Positions 53,340 through 62,390 of a stretch of 64,000 nucleotides of DNA are shown here, piece after piece. Source of the DNA: Microbacterium mangrovi (lineage in GTDB: Bacteria > Actinomycetota > Actinomycetes > Actinomycetales > Microbacteriaceae). Each line of letters begins with the position of its first letter. The stretch's first letter is position 1. The stretch spans positions 248,001-312,000 of the forward strand of contig NZ_JTDK01000010.1 of assembly GCF_000802305.1 (NCBI RefSeq). The letters run 5' to 3'. The translations under genes and the position numbers were made by a program. The notes beneath the pieces were generated by a model. That model ran no database searches. It was not told the DNA's origin and worked only from the letters and a program-made list of their open reading frames with translations.

Positions 53340-54052
53340 GCGAAGCCGGCCGCGTCGCAGGCCGCCTCGACGTCGCCGAGCAGCACCCTCTGACCGGTCG
53401 CGGTGGGATGCTCGTCGTCGCTCTGCACAAGGTCGCTGTGTCCTGCGAGGGGCTGACCGATGTCGATGTAGGTGCCGCCCACGCCCTGGACAGCCTGCTT
53501 GACCGCGGCCGAGCTGTACGCGATCTCGGCGGGTGCCGCGGACGGCTGGTTCCAGAGCGTGTTGATGCCCAGGATGCGCGCGTGCGGGAACTCGTGGTGC
53601 AATTCGTCCACCGTGGCCGTGGTCGCCGCGACGAGCGCCGACTCGCTCTGCGCATGATCGTTGTCGGATCCCTGGACGACCACGATGTCGGGATGCTCGT
53701 GGAGGGCGGCCGGGATGAGGCCCGCGAAGTCGGTGCCGCAATCGCCGACGGCGACGAATCCGCCCCCGTCGCAGCTGACGTTGTAGACCGTCTCGTCCCG
53801 GTCGTCGGCCAGCAGCGTCGGCCAGTCCTGGCCGGACTGCAGGCCGTGCCCGTTCATGATCGAGTCGCCCAGCGCGGCGATGACCTGGCGTCCGGGGGGA
53901 GCGACGTGGCCCCGGTTCGCGCTGGGCGAGGCGGTCCTCGGAGCCGTGGTCCGCGACTCCGCGGCCGCCATCGTCGAGCATCCTGCCAGTGCCAGCGCGA
54001 GTCCCGTGACGGTCACGGCGACGGCGGGCAGCAGACGGGGGAGGGGGCGCAT
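53333..54052 (-). CDS. SGNH/GDSL-family lipoprotein hydrolase, tandem copy 2
   Basis: 239 residues from ATG 54052. A signal peptide with lipobox LAGC (near residue 22) is followed by a Ser/Thr-rich linker and an SGNH domain: 'ALGDSIMNGHGL' (Ser), 'GSDND' (Asn) and 'DDEHPTATG' (Asp/His). It is likely an exported esterase tethered to the membrane. The start is supported by TACGGT 7 nt upstream and excludes a 22-residue extension. It is a close paralog of the next gene. Confidence 0.87.
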   Translation of the reverse strand: MRPLPRLLPAVAVTVTGLALALAGCSTMAAAESRTTAPRTASPSANRGHVAPPGRQVIAALGDSIMNGHGLQSGQDWPTLLADDRDETVYNVSCDGGGFVAVGDCGTDFAGLIPAALHEHPDIVVVQGSDNDHAQSESALVAATTATVDELHHEFPHARILGINTLWNQPSAAPAEIAYSSAAVKQAVQGVGGTYIDIGQPLAGHSDLVQSDDEHPTATGQRVLLGDVEAACDAAGFAL

Positions 54053-54162
54053 CCGTTCCACCGTACGCAGGAGGCGCCACCGCCGCCGCACGGGGCGTGG
54101 CGCCCTCTGCGAATGCATACGCGATGTTCAGCGGACGGTGAGACGGATGCAGAGAGAACCGA

Positions 54163-54912
54163 TCAGATGGGCACGCCGGCGGCGTCGCACGCCTTCTTGA
54201 CCTCCTCCATCAGCACCTGCTGGCCCGCGGCGTTCGGATGTTCACTGTCGCTCTGGAGCAGCTCAGGGTGTCCCTGCAGCGGCTGGCCGATGTCGATGTA
54301 GGTGCCGCCGACCGCCTTCACCGCGTTCTCGACGGCGGCCGAGCTGTAGGCGATCTCGGCCGGCGCGGGCGTCGGCTGGTTCCACAGCGTGTTGATGCCC
54401 ACGATCTGCGCGTGCGGCAGGACGCGGTGCAGCTCGGCGACCATCGCGTTGGTCGCCGACGTCAGCGCGGCCTCGGTCTGCTTCTGGTCGTTGTCGGAAC
54501 CCTGCACCAGCACGATGTCGGGATGCTGCGTCACACCGTCGGGGATCAGCCCGGCGAAGCTCGTGCCGCACGATCCCACCGCCACGAATCCGCCGCCGTC
54601 GCATCCGAGGTTGTACACCGTGTCATCCCGGTCGGCCGCGAGCAGACTCGGCCAGTCCTGGCTGTTCTCCAGGCCGTAGCCGTTCATGATCGAGTCGCCG
54701 ATGCCGACCACGACGGGTTTGCCGGGGGCGTCGAAGTCCGTCGACGAGGGCGACGCGGCGGGGGTACCGCCCGCCGAGGATGAAGCCGGGGACGCCTGGC
54801 TCGGCGCCGATGCGGTGGGCGAGCTCGCGCCCGGCGATCCCGTCGTGCACCCGGCCAGCGCGGCGATCGCGGCGGCGATGACGAGGGGGACGAGCGTGCG
54901 CCGAACCAGCAT
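54163..54912 (-). CDS. SGNH/GDSL-family lipoprotein hydrolase, tandem copy 1
   Basis: 249 residues. Lipobox LAGC near residue 21, a Ser/Ala/Pro-rich linker to about 60, then the SGNH domain with 'GIGDSIMNGYGLENSQDW', 'QGSDNDQ' and 'DSEHPNAAG'. It aligns closely with 53333-54052 (shared GINTLWNQP and GGTYIDIGQPL), so the pair arose by duplication. TAACGT (54924-54919, minus strand) lies 6 nt before the ATG. The natural substrate is unknown. Confidence 0.88.
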   Translation of the reverse strand: MLVRRTLVPLVIAAAIAALAGCTTGSPGASSPTASAPSQASPASSSAGGTPAASPSSTDFDAPGKPVVVGIGDSIMNGYGLENSQDWPSLLAADRDDTVYNLGCDGGGFVAVGSCGTSFAGLIPDGVTQHPDIVLVQGSDNDQKQTEAALTSATNAMVAELHRVLPHAQIVGINTLWNQPTPAPAEIAYSSAAVENAVKAVGGTYIDIGQPLQGHPELLQSDSEHPNAAGQQVLMEEVKKACDAAGVPI

Positions 54913-54985
54913 GAGGTCACGTTAGGAGGCCCGCAGGGTCCGCGGCACGTCGCCCCGGCTGACCGGGCGCATCCACAAGGGATGC

Positions 54986-56149
54986 TCAGCGACCGTCGAG
55001 CCGGGCCAGGTGCTCGTGCAGCGTCGGTCCGTCGCGGAACTCGCCGATCAGGTGCCGCACGACCTGGCGGAGGTCGCCCGCGTACTCGTCGGCCACGCGC
55101 AACTGACGCTCCGAGCTCGATCCCTCGGTGAGGATGGTGTGCAGGCCGCTGAGCTCGCGGGAGCAGCCGAGGTCGTTCGCGACCGGTTCGAGCCGCTCGA
55201 CGGTCTCGGCGATGTGCGCCCGGACCGCGCGCTGCGAGCCGGCGGAGTCGCCGATGACCTCGGCATCGAGGCCGTACCGGGCCGCCCGCCACTTGTTCTC
55301 CCGCACGAACCACGGCTGCAGCGTGGGAAGGGAGCGACCGGCATCCAGCTCCCGCGAGAAGTGCTCCACGAGCACCTGCACGAGAGCAGCGACGGCGGCC
55401 AGTTCCGGGAGGGTCGACATCCCGTCGCAGGCGCGCACCTCGATCGTTCCCCACCGCGGGGCGGGGCGGATGTCCCAGCGCACCTCCGTGGCGTCGGCGA
55501 TCACGCCGGTGGCGGTCATGTCGTCGAGGTAGCCCTCGAACGCGGGCCAGTCCGTGAGCGGCCACGGCAGCCCGGCTGTCGGCAGCTGCTGGAAGACGAG
55601 CGCCCGATTGGAGGCGTATCCGGTGCGCTCGCCCGCCCAGAACGGACTCGACGCGGACAGCGCCTGCAGGTGCGGCAGGTACACGCTCAGCGCCCCGACG
55701 ATCGGCATCACCTTCGAGACGTCCTCGACGCCGACGTGGATGTGGATGCCCCAGATCATCATGTTGCGGCCCCACCACTGGGTGCGATCGATCAGGGTGT
55801 GGTACCGCGTCTTGTCGGTGACCTCCTGGTCGTACCACTGCGCGAACGGGTGACTGCCGGCGCACAGCAGCTCGATGCCGCGCGGATCGGTCACGCGGCG
55901 CACGGCGGCGATCGCGTCGGCGATGTCGTGCACGGCGTCGGCCACCGACGCCCCGACCCCGCTCGTGACCTCGACGGTGTTGGTGAGCAGCTCGCCGGTC
56001 ACCGTGTAGCGGGCGGGAGCGGCATCCGCCATCGCCGCGAGCACCTCGGGGGCGCGCGGGACCAGGTCGCCGGTGGCGCCGTCGGCCAGCATCAGCTCCC
56101 ACTCCAGGCCCACGGTGGAGCGGGCGGAGGTCGCGAAAGGTTCCGTCAT
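54986..56149 (-). CDS. Carboxylate-amine ligase, YbdK type (glutamate-cysteine ligase 2 family)
   Basis: 387 residues from ATG 56149 (MTEPFATSARSTVGLEWELML), with AGGAG upstream. The family signatures are the N-terminal 'GLEWEL', 'HIHVGVED' and 'WDIRPAPRWGTIEVRACDG', which form the ATP/Mg site. YbdK-type proteins have weak gamma-glutamyl ligase activity, and in actinobacteria the true substrate is uncertain. It is convergent with nothing and lies between the SGNH genes and rpsP. Confidence 0.9.
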   Translation of the reverse strand: MTEPFATSARSTVGLEWELMLADGATGDLVPRAPEVLAAMADAAPARYTVTGELLTNTVEVTSGVGASVADAVHDIADAIAAVRRVTDPRGIELLCAGSHPFAQWYDQEVTDKTRYHTLIDRTQWWGRNMMIWGIHIHVGVEDVSKVMPIVGALSVYLPHLQALSASSPFWAGERTGYASNRALVFQQLPTAGLPWPLTDWPAFEGYLDDMTATGVIADATEVRWDIRPAPRWGTIEVRACDGMSTLPELAAVAALVQVLVEHFSRELDAGRSLPTLQPWFVRENKWRAARYGLDAEVIGDSAGSQRAVRAHIAETVERLEPVANDLGCSRELSGLHTILTEGSSSERQLRVADEYAGDLRQVVRHLIGEFRDGPTLHEHLARLDGR

Positions 56150-56294
56150 GAGGGTCTCCTCGATTCCGGACTGCGCGGGCTTGCGTTGTCGGCTCATCAT
56201 GGCATGGTGTGCGTCCCTCGTCGGTGAGCGCGTCAGGGGGCGACACATCCGCGCCGCGGATGCCGACTCCGCGCGCGCCGCGTGACGTGTCGGT

Positions 56295-56323
56295 TCGCGG
56301 CATCCCGCATGATCTGGCAGAAT
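56295..56323 (+). promoter_or_regulatory. Probable rpsP promoter
   Basis: TGGCAGAAT (56315-56323) contains an extended -10 (CAGAAT at 56318-56323), with a weak -35 near 56295. The same nine bases occur upstream of rplS. The rest of the gap from 56150 to 56443 shows no further feature apart from the AGGAGA before rpsP. Confidence 0.5.
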
Positions 56324-56443
56324 TGATGGTCGGACCGGTGCCCGACCCTCTATCCGGCATCGTCCGCCCCTTCGAGCTTCCGCCGGGTGTGCACCCCACG
56401 CTCCAGGCGATGTTCCTCCTTTTCACACACATTCAGGAGAATC

Positions 56444-56866
56444 GTGGCTGTCAAGATCCGTCTCAAGCGTCTCGGCAAGATCCGTGCACCGTACTACCGC
56501 ATCGTCGTGGCCGACTCGCGCACCAAGCGCGACGGCCGTGTCATCGAGGAGATCGGCAAGTACCACCCGACCGAGAACCCGTCGTTCATCGAGGTCGACT
56601 CGGACCGCGCCCAGTACTGGCTCTCCGTCGGCGCGCAGCCGACCGAGCAGGTGCTCGCCATCCTCAAGCTGACCGGCGACTGGGGCAAGTTCAAGGGCGA
56701 CGCCAACGCCGTCTCGACCGTTCAGGTCGCCGAGGGCAAGGCCGAGTTCCAGGCCGACGCCGCCAAGAAGTCGGTCGTCAAGCCCAAGGCCGAGAAGAAG
56801 GCCGAGGAGCCCGCCGCCGAGGCTCCCGAGGCCGCCGAGGCCGACGCTTCGGCAGACGCCGAGTAA
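56444..56866 (+). CDS. rpsP: 30S ribosomal protein S16
   Basis: 140 residues from GTG ([20 protein letters not shown]). The S16 core ends near residue 90; the rest is an Ala/Lys/Glu-rich tail typical of actinobacteria. AGGAGA precedes the GTG. It is the first gene of rpsP-khpA-rimM-trmD. Confidence 0.97.
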   Translation: MAVKIRLKRLGKIRAPYYRIVVADSRTKRDGRVIEEIGKYHPTENPSFIEVDSDRAQYWLSVGAQPTEQVLAILKLTGDWGKFKGDANAVSTVQVAEGKAEFQADAAKKSVVKPKAEKKAEEPAAEAPEAAEADASADAE

Positions 56867-56871
56867 TCGCC

Positions 56872-57102
56872 GTGCTGGCTGCCGCGCTCGAGCACGTCGT
56901 CAAGGGGATCGTCGATCACCCGGACGACGTCCGCATCGACTCGTCCACGTCGTCCCGCGGGGACGTGCTGGAAGTGCACGTCCACCCCGACGACCGCGGA
57001 CGCGTCATCGGGCGCGGCGGCCGCACAGCGAAGGCCCTGCGCACCCTCATCGGTGCGCTGGCCGAAGGCCGCCGGGTCCGCGTCGACGTCGCGGACGACT
57101 GA
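56872..57102 (+). CDS. khpA: KH-domain RNA-binding protein KhpA (YlqC)
   Basis: 76 residues from GTG 56872: one KH domain with the GxxG loop in 'GRVIGRGGRTAKALRTLIGAL'. It binds RNA, often with KhpB, and affects cell division or translation. It starts 5 nt after the rpsP stop and shares one base with rimM (TGATG). Confidence 0.93.
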   Translation: MLAAALEHVVKGIVDHPDDVRIDSSTSSRGDVLEVHVHPDDRGRVIGRGGRTAKALRTLIGALAEGRRVRVDVADD

Positions 57103-57731
57103 TGGCCGAAGTCAAAGTCCCTCGCCGTGATGCACAGCCGCCGAGGGCGCAGCTTCGCGTGGGGCGCCTGGTCAAGGCGCACGGCCTCAAGGGCGCGCTG
57201 AAGCTCGAGCTCTACACCGACGACCCGGACGGGCGCTTCGTCCCGGGCGCCTCGTTCACGCTTCAGGTGCCGGAGTCGTCCCCGTGGCACAGCCAGACGA
57301 TCACGGTTCGCGAGTTCCGGTGGATGAACTCCCACCCGGTCGTGTTCTTCGAGGGCGTCGACGACCGCACCGCTGCCGAGTCGCTCGTCAAGGCGATCCT
57401 GTGGGTGGATGAGGACGCCGCGGCATCCGAACCCGAAGACGACGCGTGGTACGACCACCAGCTCACCGGCCTCGACGTCGTGCGCGACGGTGCCGTCGTC
57501 GGCACGGTCACCCGCGTCGACCACCTGCCCGCGCAGGACCTGCTGATCGTGCGCAGCGGCGACCGCGACGTGCTGGTGCCGTTCGTCAAAGCGATCGTGC
57601 CCGAGGTCGACATCGCGGCCGGCCGCATCATCGTGACGCCGCCTGCCGGGCTCTTCGAAGACCTTCCGGCCGACGACTCCGAAGCTCCCGAAGAGGTCTC
57701 CGCCGAGGGCGACGATCCCTCCGAGGACTGA
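57102..57731 (+). CDS. rimM: Ribosome maturation factor RimM
   Basis: 209 residues. The N-terminal RimM barrel begins '[25 protein letters not shown]', followed by a PRC-barrel ('[12 protein letters not shown]...[17 protein letters not shown]'). The last 25 residues form an acidic tail. It assists maturation of the 30S head with S19. The ATG overlaps the khpA stop by one base, and trmD starts 1 nt after its stop. Confidence 0.96.
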   Translation: MAEVKVPRRDAQPPRAQLRVGRLVKAHGLKGALKLELYTDDPDGRFVPGASFTLQVPESSPWHSQTITVREFRWMNSHPVVFFEGVDDRTAAESLVKAILWVDEDAAASEPEDDAWYDHQLTGLDVVRDGAVVGTVTRVDHLPAQDLLIVRSGDRDVLVPFVKAIVPEVDIAAGRIIVTPPAGLFEDLPADDSEAPEEVSAEGDDPSED

Positions 57732-57732
57732 C

Positions 57733-58425
57733 GTGCGCATCGACGTCCTGACGATCTTCCCGTCCTTCTTCGACGTCCTCGAGGTGTCGCTGCTCGGAAA
57801 GGCGCGCTCCGCGGGACTCCTCGACGTCCGCGTCCACGATCTGCGCGAGTGGACGCACGATCGTCACCGCACCGTCGACGACACCCCGTACGGCGGCGGT
57901 GCCGGCATGGTCATGAAGCCCGAGCCGTGGGGAGAGGCGCTGGATGCCGTCACCCAAGATTCCGAGCGCCCCGTGATCGTGTTCCCGTCGCCCGCAGGGG
58001 AGGTGTTCTCCCAGCGCACCGCCCGCGACCTCGTCGAGACGGACCACCTCGTGTTCGGCTGCGGCCGCTACGAGGGGATCGACGAGCGCGTGTTCGCCTA
58101 CGCGGCCACCCTCGGGGAAGTCCGCCTCATGAGCCTCGGCGACTACGTCCTCAACGGGGGAGAAGTGGCGGCCATGGCGATGATCGAAGCGGTCGGCCGC
58201 CTCGTGCCGGGCGTGGTCGGCAATCCCGAGAGCCTCGTCGAGGAATCCCACGAAGACGGCCTGCTGGAGTACCCCTCGTACACGAAGCCGTCGTCGTGGC
58301 GCGGGTACGACGTCCCTCCGATCCTGCTCAGCGGAAACCACGGGGCAATCGCCGCGTGGCGTCGCGAGCAGCAGGTGCAGCGCACGATCGAACGGCGCCC
58401 CGACCTGCTGCCCGGGAACGACTGA
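57733..58425 (+). CDS. trmD: tRNA (guanine37-N1)-methyltransferase
   Basis: 230 residues, SPOUT-fold enzyme from GTG. Motifs: '[13 protein letters not shown]', '[15 protein letters not shown]', '[15 protein letters not shown]' and the knot region '[23 protein letters not shown]'. It methylates G37 to prevent frameshifting. Last gene of the rpsP operon. Confidence 0.97.
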   Translation: MRIDVLTIFPSFFDVLEVSLLGKARSAGLLDVRVHDLREWTHDRHRTVDDTPYGGGAGMVMKPEPWGEALDAVTQDSERPVIVFPSPAGEVFSQRTARDLVETDHLVFGCGRYEGIDERVFAYAATLGEVRLMSLGDYVLNGGEVAAMAMIEAVGRLVPGVVGNPESLVEESHEDGLLEYPSYTKPSSWRGYDVPPILLSGNHGAIAAWRREQQVQRTIERRPDLLPGND

Positions 58426-58441
58426 GCGCACCCGGGGTGCG

Positions 58442-59224
58442 TCAGTCGACGCCCAGGAACGACCGGTCCGTCAGGACGATGGGGCCGTCGGCGGTGACGG
58501 CCACGGTGTGCTCGGAGTGCGCTCCGCGCGAGCCGTCGACGCTGCGCAGGGTCCAGCCGTCGGGGTCGGTCACGAGACGGTCGGTCGTCGCGAGCAGCCA
58601 GGGCTCGAGCGCCACGACCAGTCCCGCCCGCAGGGGGTACCCGCGGCCCGCCTTGCCGTCGTTGGGGACGTGCGGATCGCCGTGCATGATGCGTCCGACG
58701 CCGTGGCCGCCGAAGTCGGTGTTGATCGAGTAGCCCGCGCCGTGCGAGACGTCCGCGATCGCCGCCGAGATGTCGCCGATGCGGTTGCCGACCGTCGCGG
58801 CGGCGATGGCGGCATCCAGAGCGCGCTCGGTGGTCTCGATCAGCCTCAGGTCTTCGTCGCGCGGGGTGCCGACCACGAAGGACACCGCCGAGTCGGCGAC
58901 CCAGCCGTCGACGGAGACGGCGAAGTCCAGCGACACGAGGTCGCCGTCGCGCAGGTCGTAGTCGAAGGGCAGGCCGTGCAGCACGGCGTCGTTGACGGAC
59001 GTGCAGATCACCTTGCCGAAGGGGCTCGCCCCGAACGACGGGTGGTAGTCGATGTAGCAGGACTCGGCACCGGCTCGCCGGATGAGGTCGTGGGCGCGCT
59101 GATCGATGGCGAGGAGGTTCGTGCCCACCCTCGTCTCGTCCCGCAGGGTCGCGAGTGTCTCCGCCACGAAACGCCCGGCGGGGCGCATGGCTTCGATCTC
59201 GGCAGGGGTGCGCAGCTCGATCAT
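58442..59224 (-). CDS. map: Methionine aminopeptidase, type I
   Basis: 260 residues from ATG 59224 (MIELRTPAEIEAMRPAG). The metal-binding residues are recognisable: 'SLDFAVSVDGWVADSAVSF' (two Asp), 'GHGVGRIMHGDPHV' (His) and later Glu in 'VALEPWL' and 'HSEHTVAV'. It removes the initiator Met. Convergent with trmD. Confidence 0.96.
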   Translation of the reverse strand: MIELRTPAEIEAMRPAGRFVAETLATLRDETRVGTNLLAIDQRAHDLIRRAGAESCYIDYHPSFGASPFGKVICTSVNDAVLHGLPFDYDLRDGDLVSLDFAVSVDGWVADSAVSFVVGTPRDEDLRLIETTERALDAAIAAATVGNRIGDISAAIADVSHGAGYSINTDFGGHGVGRIMHGDPHVPNDGKAGRGYPLRAGLVVALEPWLLATTDRLVTDPDGWTLRSVDGSRGAHSEHTVAVTADGPIVLTDRSFLGVD

Positions 59225-59360
59225 CGGTTTCCTCTCGGCGAGTCGTCTCATTCTCTCGCTGTTCCTATCCTCGCCGATCCGGGTGCGCGCGTCTGTGAGG
59301 ATGCCGCGGGCTCCCGGCGGTCCGGTCCGCCGGACCCGGACCGCGCGTACCATCAGAGGC

Positions 59361-59825
59361 ATGTGGCTGCGACGTGCGTTCTACGGCTGGCTGTTCCCGG
59401 CCGCGTTCATCCTGCCGCTCTGGCTGTTCATCGGATGGGGCGTGTTCAGCGCCGGCGGGTGGGCCTTTCTCTGGGTCGTGCTGATCGCCATCCCCTCGGT
59501 GTTCATCGGGCAGCTGATCCTCACCCTCATGGTGCGCGCCCGACCTTCGGCGCGCTCGGCCCGCGCGGTCTCGTGGTGGGACGTGCTCGGCTTCACGGTC
59601 TGGCACTGCCTGACGATCTCCCTCGCGTTCTTCGCGGCATCGTGGTGGCTGCCCGTGATGATCCTGACGGTCTGCGTGGGCCTCGGGATGTTCTGGCTCG
59701 AGATCTGGCAGCTGATGCGCGAAGCGGTGCGGATCATGCCCGGTTCCAGCGCCGGAGGCGCGGCTTCGACCGGCCGGCGCGGCGACGTGTTCGTCATCAC
59801 CGAGACGGACTCCTCCCAGCGTTGA
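59361..59825 (+). CDS. Small membrane protein of unknown function
   Basis: 154 residues with four hydrophobic helices (about 5-28, 35-58, 75-95 and 98-118), then a charged tail. No named family recognised, though a weak MFS-permease-like label is possible. TACCAT (59348-59353) lies 7 nt before the ATG, so it is probably leaderless. It separates map from rplS. Confidence 0.8.
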   Translation: MWLRRAFYGWLFPAAFILPLWLFIGWGVFSAGGWAFLWVVLIAIPSVFIGQLILTLMVRARPSARSARAVSWWDVLGFTVWHCLTISLAFFAASWWLPVMILTVCVGLGMFWLEIWQLMREAVRIMPGSSAGGAASTGRRGDVFVITETDSSQR

Positions 59826-59832
59826 GCCCGTT

Positions 59833-59995
59833 TTGGCCGGCACCGGCATCCGTGGCAGAATAGGAGTTCGTGCCCTGATGTGCTCTGCCTCAGGGGAGCT
59901 GCCATCGACCTCGGTCTGAAACATGGCAACGGGGCGCTCCTTTCTTGACATCCCTTGACGTGGTCGACCTGTTGCGGCCGCAGGAAGAGAAGATC
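59833..59995 (+). promoter_or_regulatory. rplS promoter and structured 5' leader
   Basis: TTGGCC (59833-59838), 17 nt, CAGAAT (59856-59861) within TGGCAGAAT. The roughly 125-nt leader that follows has a hairpin (CCCTGA 59873-59878 with TCAGGG 59890-59895). The leader is unusually long for a window with so many leaderless genes, and could be a ribosomal-protein autoregulation site. Confidence 0.5.
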
Positions 59996-60343
59996 ATGCA
60001 GATCCTCGACGCCGTCGACGCAGCATCGCTGCGTTCCGACATCCCCGCTTTCGGCCCCGGCGACACCGTCAAGGTGCACGTCAACATCACCGAAGGCAAC
60101 CGCTCCCGCATCCAGGTCTTCCAGGGCGTCGTCATCGGCCGCTCCGGCGACGGTGTGCGCGAGACCTTCACCGTCCGCAAGGTCAGCTTCCAGGTGGGCG
60201 TCGAGCGCACCTTCCCGGTGCACAGCCCGGTGATCGACCACATCGAGGTCGTCACCCGCGGTGATGTGCGTCGCGCGAAGCTGTACTACCTGCGCAACCT
60301 GCGCGGCAAGAAGGCGAAGATCAAGGAGAAGCGCGACAACTGA
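59996..60343 (+). CDS. rplS: 50S ribosomal protein L19
   Basis: 115 residues from ATG 59996 ([19 protein letters not shown]), the usual L19 length and N-terminus; a 17-residue upstream extension is rejected. '[22 protein letters not shown]' is conserved. It lies at the 30S-50S interface. Confidence 0.97.
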   Translation: MQILDAVDAASLRSDIPAFGPGDTVKVHVNITEGNRSRIQVFQGVVIGRSGDGVRETFTVRKVSFQVGVERTFPVHSPVIDHIEVVTRGDVRRAKLYYLRNLRGKKAKIKEKRDN

Positions 60344-60357
60344 CGCGCTCTCACTTC

Positions 60358-60393
60358 GACGCCCCGTGGCACTCTGCCCGGGGCGTCGTTGTG
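60358..60393 (+). terminator. Intrinsic terminator after rplS
   Basis: A 9-bp GC-rich stem (60358-60366 with 60379-60387) and 12-nt loop are followed by GTTGTG. Confidence 0.75.
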
Positions 60394-60460
60394 TCTGCAC
60401 ACATCCGAAGTGTGCGACGCTGGACTGTGCGCGCGGGGACGCACATGCGGGAGGAGACCG

Positions 60461-61240
60461 ATGACCACGGAGCACGCCGAGACGCAGGCGTCTGCGGACG
60501 GAGAGAAGCGCAAGGGGCGCGGCGGGTTGCTGTTCCTCCGCGACGTCGCGGTGATCATCGTCATCGCGATCGTCGCCTCGTTCCTCCTCAAGACGTTCAT
60601 CGTCCGCTCCTTCTACATCCCCTCGGCTTCGATGGAGGACACCCTCCAGATCGACGACCGGATCCTGGTCGACGAGATCACCCCGCGGTTCACCGGGTAT
60701 CACCGAGGCGACGTCATCGTCTTCAGCGATCCCGGCGGGTGGCTTCCCGCGCAGCCGGCCGAGGCCGAGAAGCCCTGGCTGGCACGGACCGTCGACACGG
60801 TGCTGACGTTCGTCGGCCTGTCCACGGCCGACAGCGACGACCATCTCGTCAAGCGCATCATCGGGCTTCCCGGCGATCATGTGAAGTGTTGCAACGCTCT
60901 CGGCCAGATCACCGTGAACGGGACCCCGCTCGACGAGTCCGCCTATGTCAAGCTGCAGCCCGGCGAGACGACCCCGCAGCCGGTTCCTTTCGACGTCGTC
61001 GTGCCGAAGGACTCGCTCTGGGTGCTCGGCGACAACCGCGACGAGTCGAGGGACTCGCGTTACAACCAGAACGATCCCGGCAAGGGCTACGTGCCCATGA
61101 CCGACGTCGTCGGCCGGGCGTTCCTGATCACGTGGCCCTTCAACCGGTTCGGCCTGATCAGCTCGCACCCGACCGTGTTCGCCGGTGTGCCCGAACCGAG
61201 CGGGTCGACGCCGACCACGACAACGACGCCGAGTCCATGA
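60461..61240 (+). CDS. lepB: Signal peptidase I
   Basis: 259 residues. One N-terminal membrane anchor (about 28-48, VAVIIVIAIVASFLLKTFIV) is followed by the catalytic Ser in 'IPSASMEDTL' and Lys in 'HLVKRIIGLPGD'. 'GDNRDESRDSR' is the last family box. A Thr/Pro-rich tail ends the protein. GGGAGGAG precedes the ATG. It overlaps rnhB by 4 nt (ATGA). Confidence 0.96.
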   Translation: MTTEHAETQASADGEKRKGRGGLLFLRDVAVIIVIAIVASFLLKTFIVRSFYIPSASMEDTLQIDDRILVDEITPRFTGYHRGDVIVFSDPGGWLPAQPAEAEKPWLARTVDTVLTFVGLSTADSDDHLVKRIIGLPGDHVKCCNALGQITVNGTPLDESAYVKLQPGETTPQPVPFDVVVPKDSLWVLGDNRDESRDSRYNQNDPGKGYVPMTDVVGRAFLITWPFNRFGLISSHPTVFAGVPEPSGSTPTTTTTPSP

Positions 61241-61896
61241 CCGTCGTCGAGCCACGGCTCACACTCGAGCGGCGGCTGCTGCGCGAGCGGCCGATCCTCG
61301 TCGCGTGCGACGAGGTGGGGCGGGGAGCACTGGCCGGACCCGTCGCGGTCGGGGCGGTGGCGGTGGATGCGGCACGTGCCCGGAAGCGGGTTCCGGCCGG
61401 ACTGCGGGATTCGAAGCTCGTCCCCGAGGCCCGACGGCCCGAGGTGGCGGCGCGAGCTGCCGACTGGGTGTGCGCCTCCGGCGTCGGGTGGGCGACATCC
61501 GAGGAGATCGATCGGATCGGCATCATCCGCGCCCTCGGCCTCGCCGCTCATCGGGCGATCGCCCAGCTGTCGGCAGCGGGATGCGACCTGAGCGACGCCC
61601 TGGTGCTGCTGGACGGCAACCACGACTACATCACTCCCGTTCAAGCGACGCCGTGGCCCGTCCGCCCGATCATCAAGGGCGATCGGGATTGCGCGAGCGC
61701 GAGTGCCGCATCGGTCATCGCCAAGGTGGCGCGAGATGATCTCATGCGCGGCCTCGACGGCGAGTTCCCGGTCTACGGCTGGTCGCGCAACAAGGGATAT
61801 GCGAGCCTCGACCATCGTGCCGCGATCCGCGAGCACGGGCTCAGCCGTCACCACCGCTCATCGTGGGCCATCGCGGACGCGCCGACACTGTTCTGA
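61237..61896 (+). CDS. rnhB: Ribonuclease HII
   Basis: 219 residues. The metal-binding acids lie in 'ACDEVGRGALAGPVAVGAV' (Asp-Glu) and in 'LLDGNHDYI' and 'IIKGDRDCASASAASVIAKVARD'. It cleaves at ribonucleotides in DNA duplexes. The ATG overlaps the lepB stop by 4 nt, so the two are coupled. Confidence 0.96.
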   Translation: MTVVEPRLTLERRLLRERPILVACDEVGRGALAGPVAVGAVAVDAARARKRVPAGLRDSKLVPEARRPEVAARAADWVCASGVGWATSEEIDRIGIIRALGLAAHRAIAQLSAAGCDLSDALVLLDGNHDYITPVQATPWPVRPIIKGDRDCASASAASVIAKVARDDLMRGLDGEFPVYGWSRNKGYASLDHRAAIREHGLSRHHRSSWAIADAPTLF

Positions 61897-61922
61897 CGGC
61901 CGCACCGTAGGATGGAAGGACC

Positions 61923-62246
61923 ATGGATGACGACTCCTTCGACGACTACGACCGAGACCTGGAGCTGGCGCTGTTCCGCGAGTACCGGGACGTTGTGTCT
62001 CAGTTCGGGTACGTGATCGAGACCGAGCGTCGCTTCTATCTCGCCAACGAGGTCAACGTGGTGCGCCGGGACACCGAGCACGACTTCTACTTCGAGATCA
62101 CGATGAACGATGTCTGGGTGTGGGACATCTATCGTGCCGACCGCTTCGTGAAGTCCGTGCGCGTGCTCACGTTCAAGGACGTCAACGTCGAAGAGCTCTC
62201 CCGCCACGACCTGCACCTTCCGGAAGAGCTCTCGCTCGACAACTGA
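61923..62246 (+). CDS. DUF2469 domain protein
   Basis: 107 residues, highly acidic (MDDDSFDDYDRDLELALFREYRDVV), with the DUF2469 pattern 'FYLANEVNVVRR...FYFEI...DVWVWDIYR'. It is a standard actinobacterial neighbour of rnhB; function unknown. GGAAGGA precedes the ATG. Confidence 0.93.
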   Translation: MDDDSFDDYDRDLELALFREYRDVVSQFGYVIETERRFYLANEVNVVRRDTEHDFYFEITMNDVWVWDIYRADRFVKSVRVLTFKDVNVEELSRHDLHLPEELSLDN

Positions 62247-62390
62247 TCTCCGCGGCGTCTCTTGCCGGTCGCGGATTCACGCGGATGCGGGCTGTCCACA
62301 GGGCGGTGTCGGCGCCTCTCCGGGACGGATGCTCCACAGGTGGGTCCTCCCGCGCAGCGATCGGGTGGCGTGCGCTGAGAACCTGCCTGC

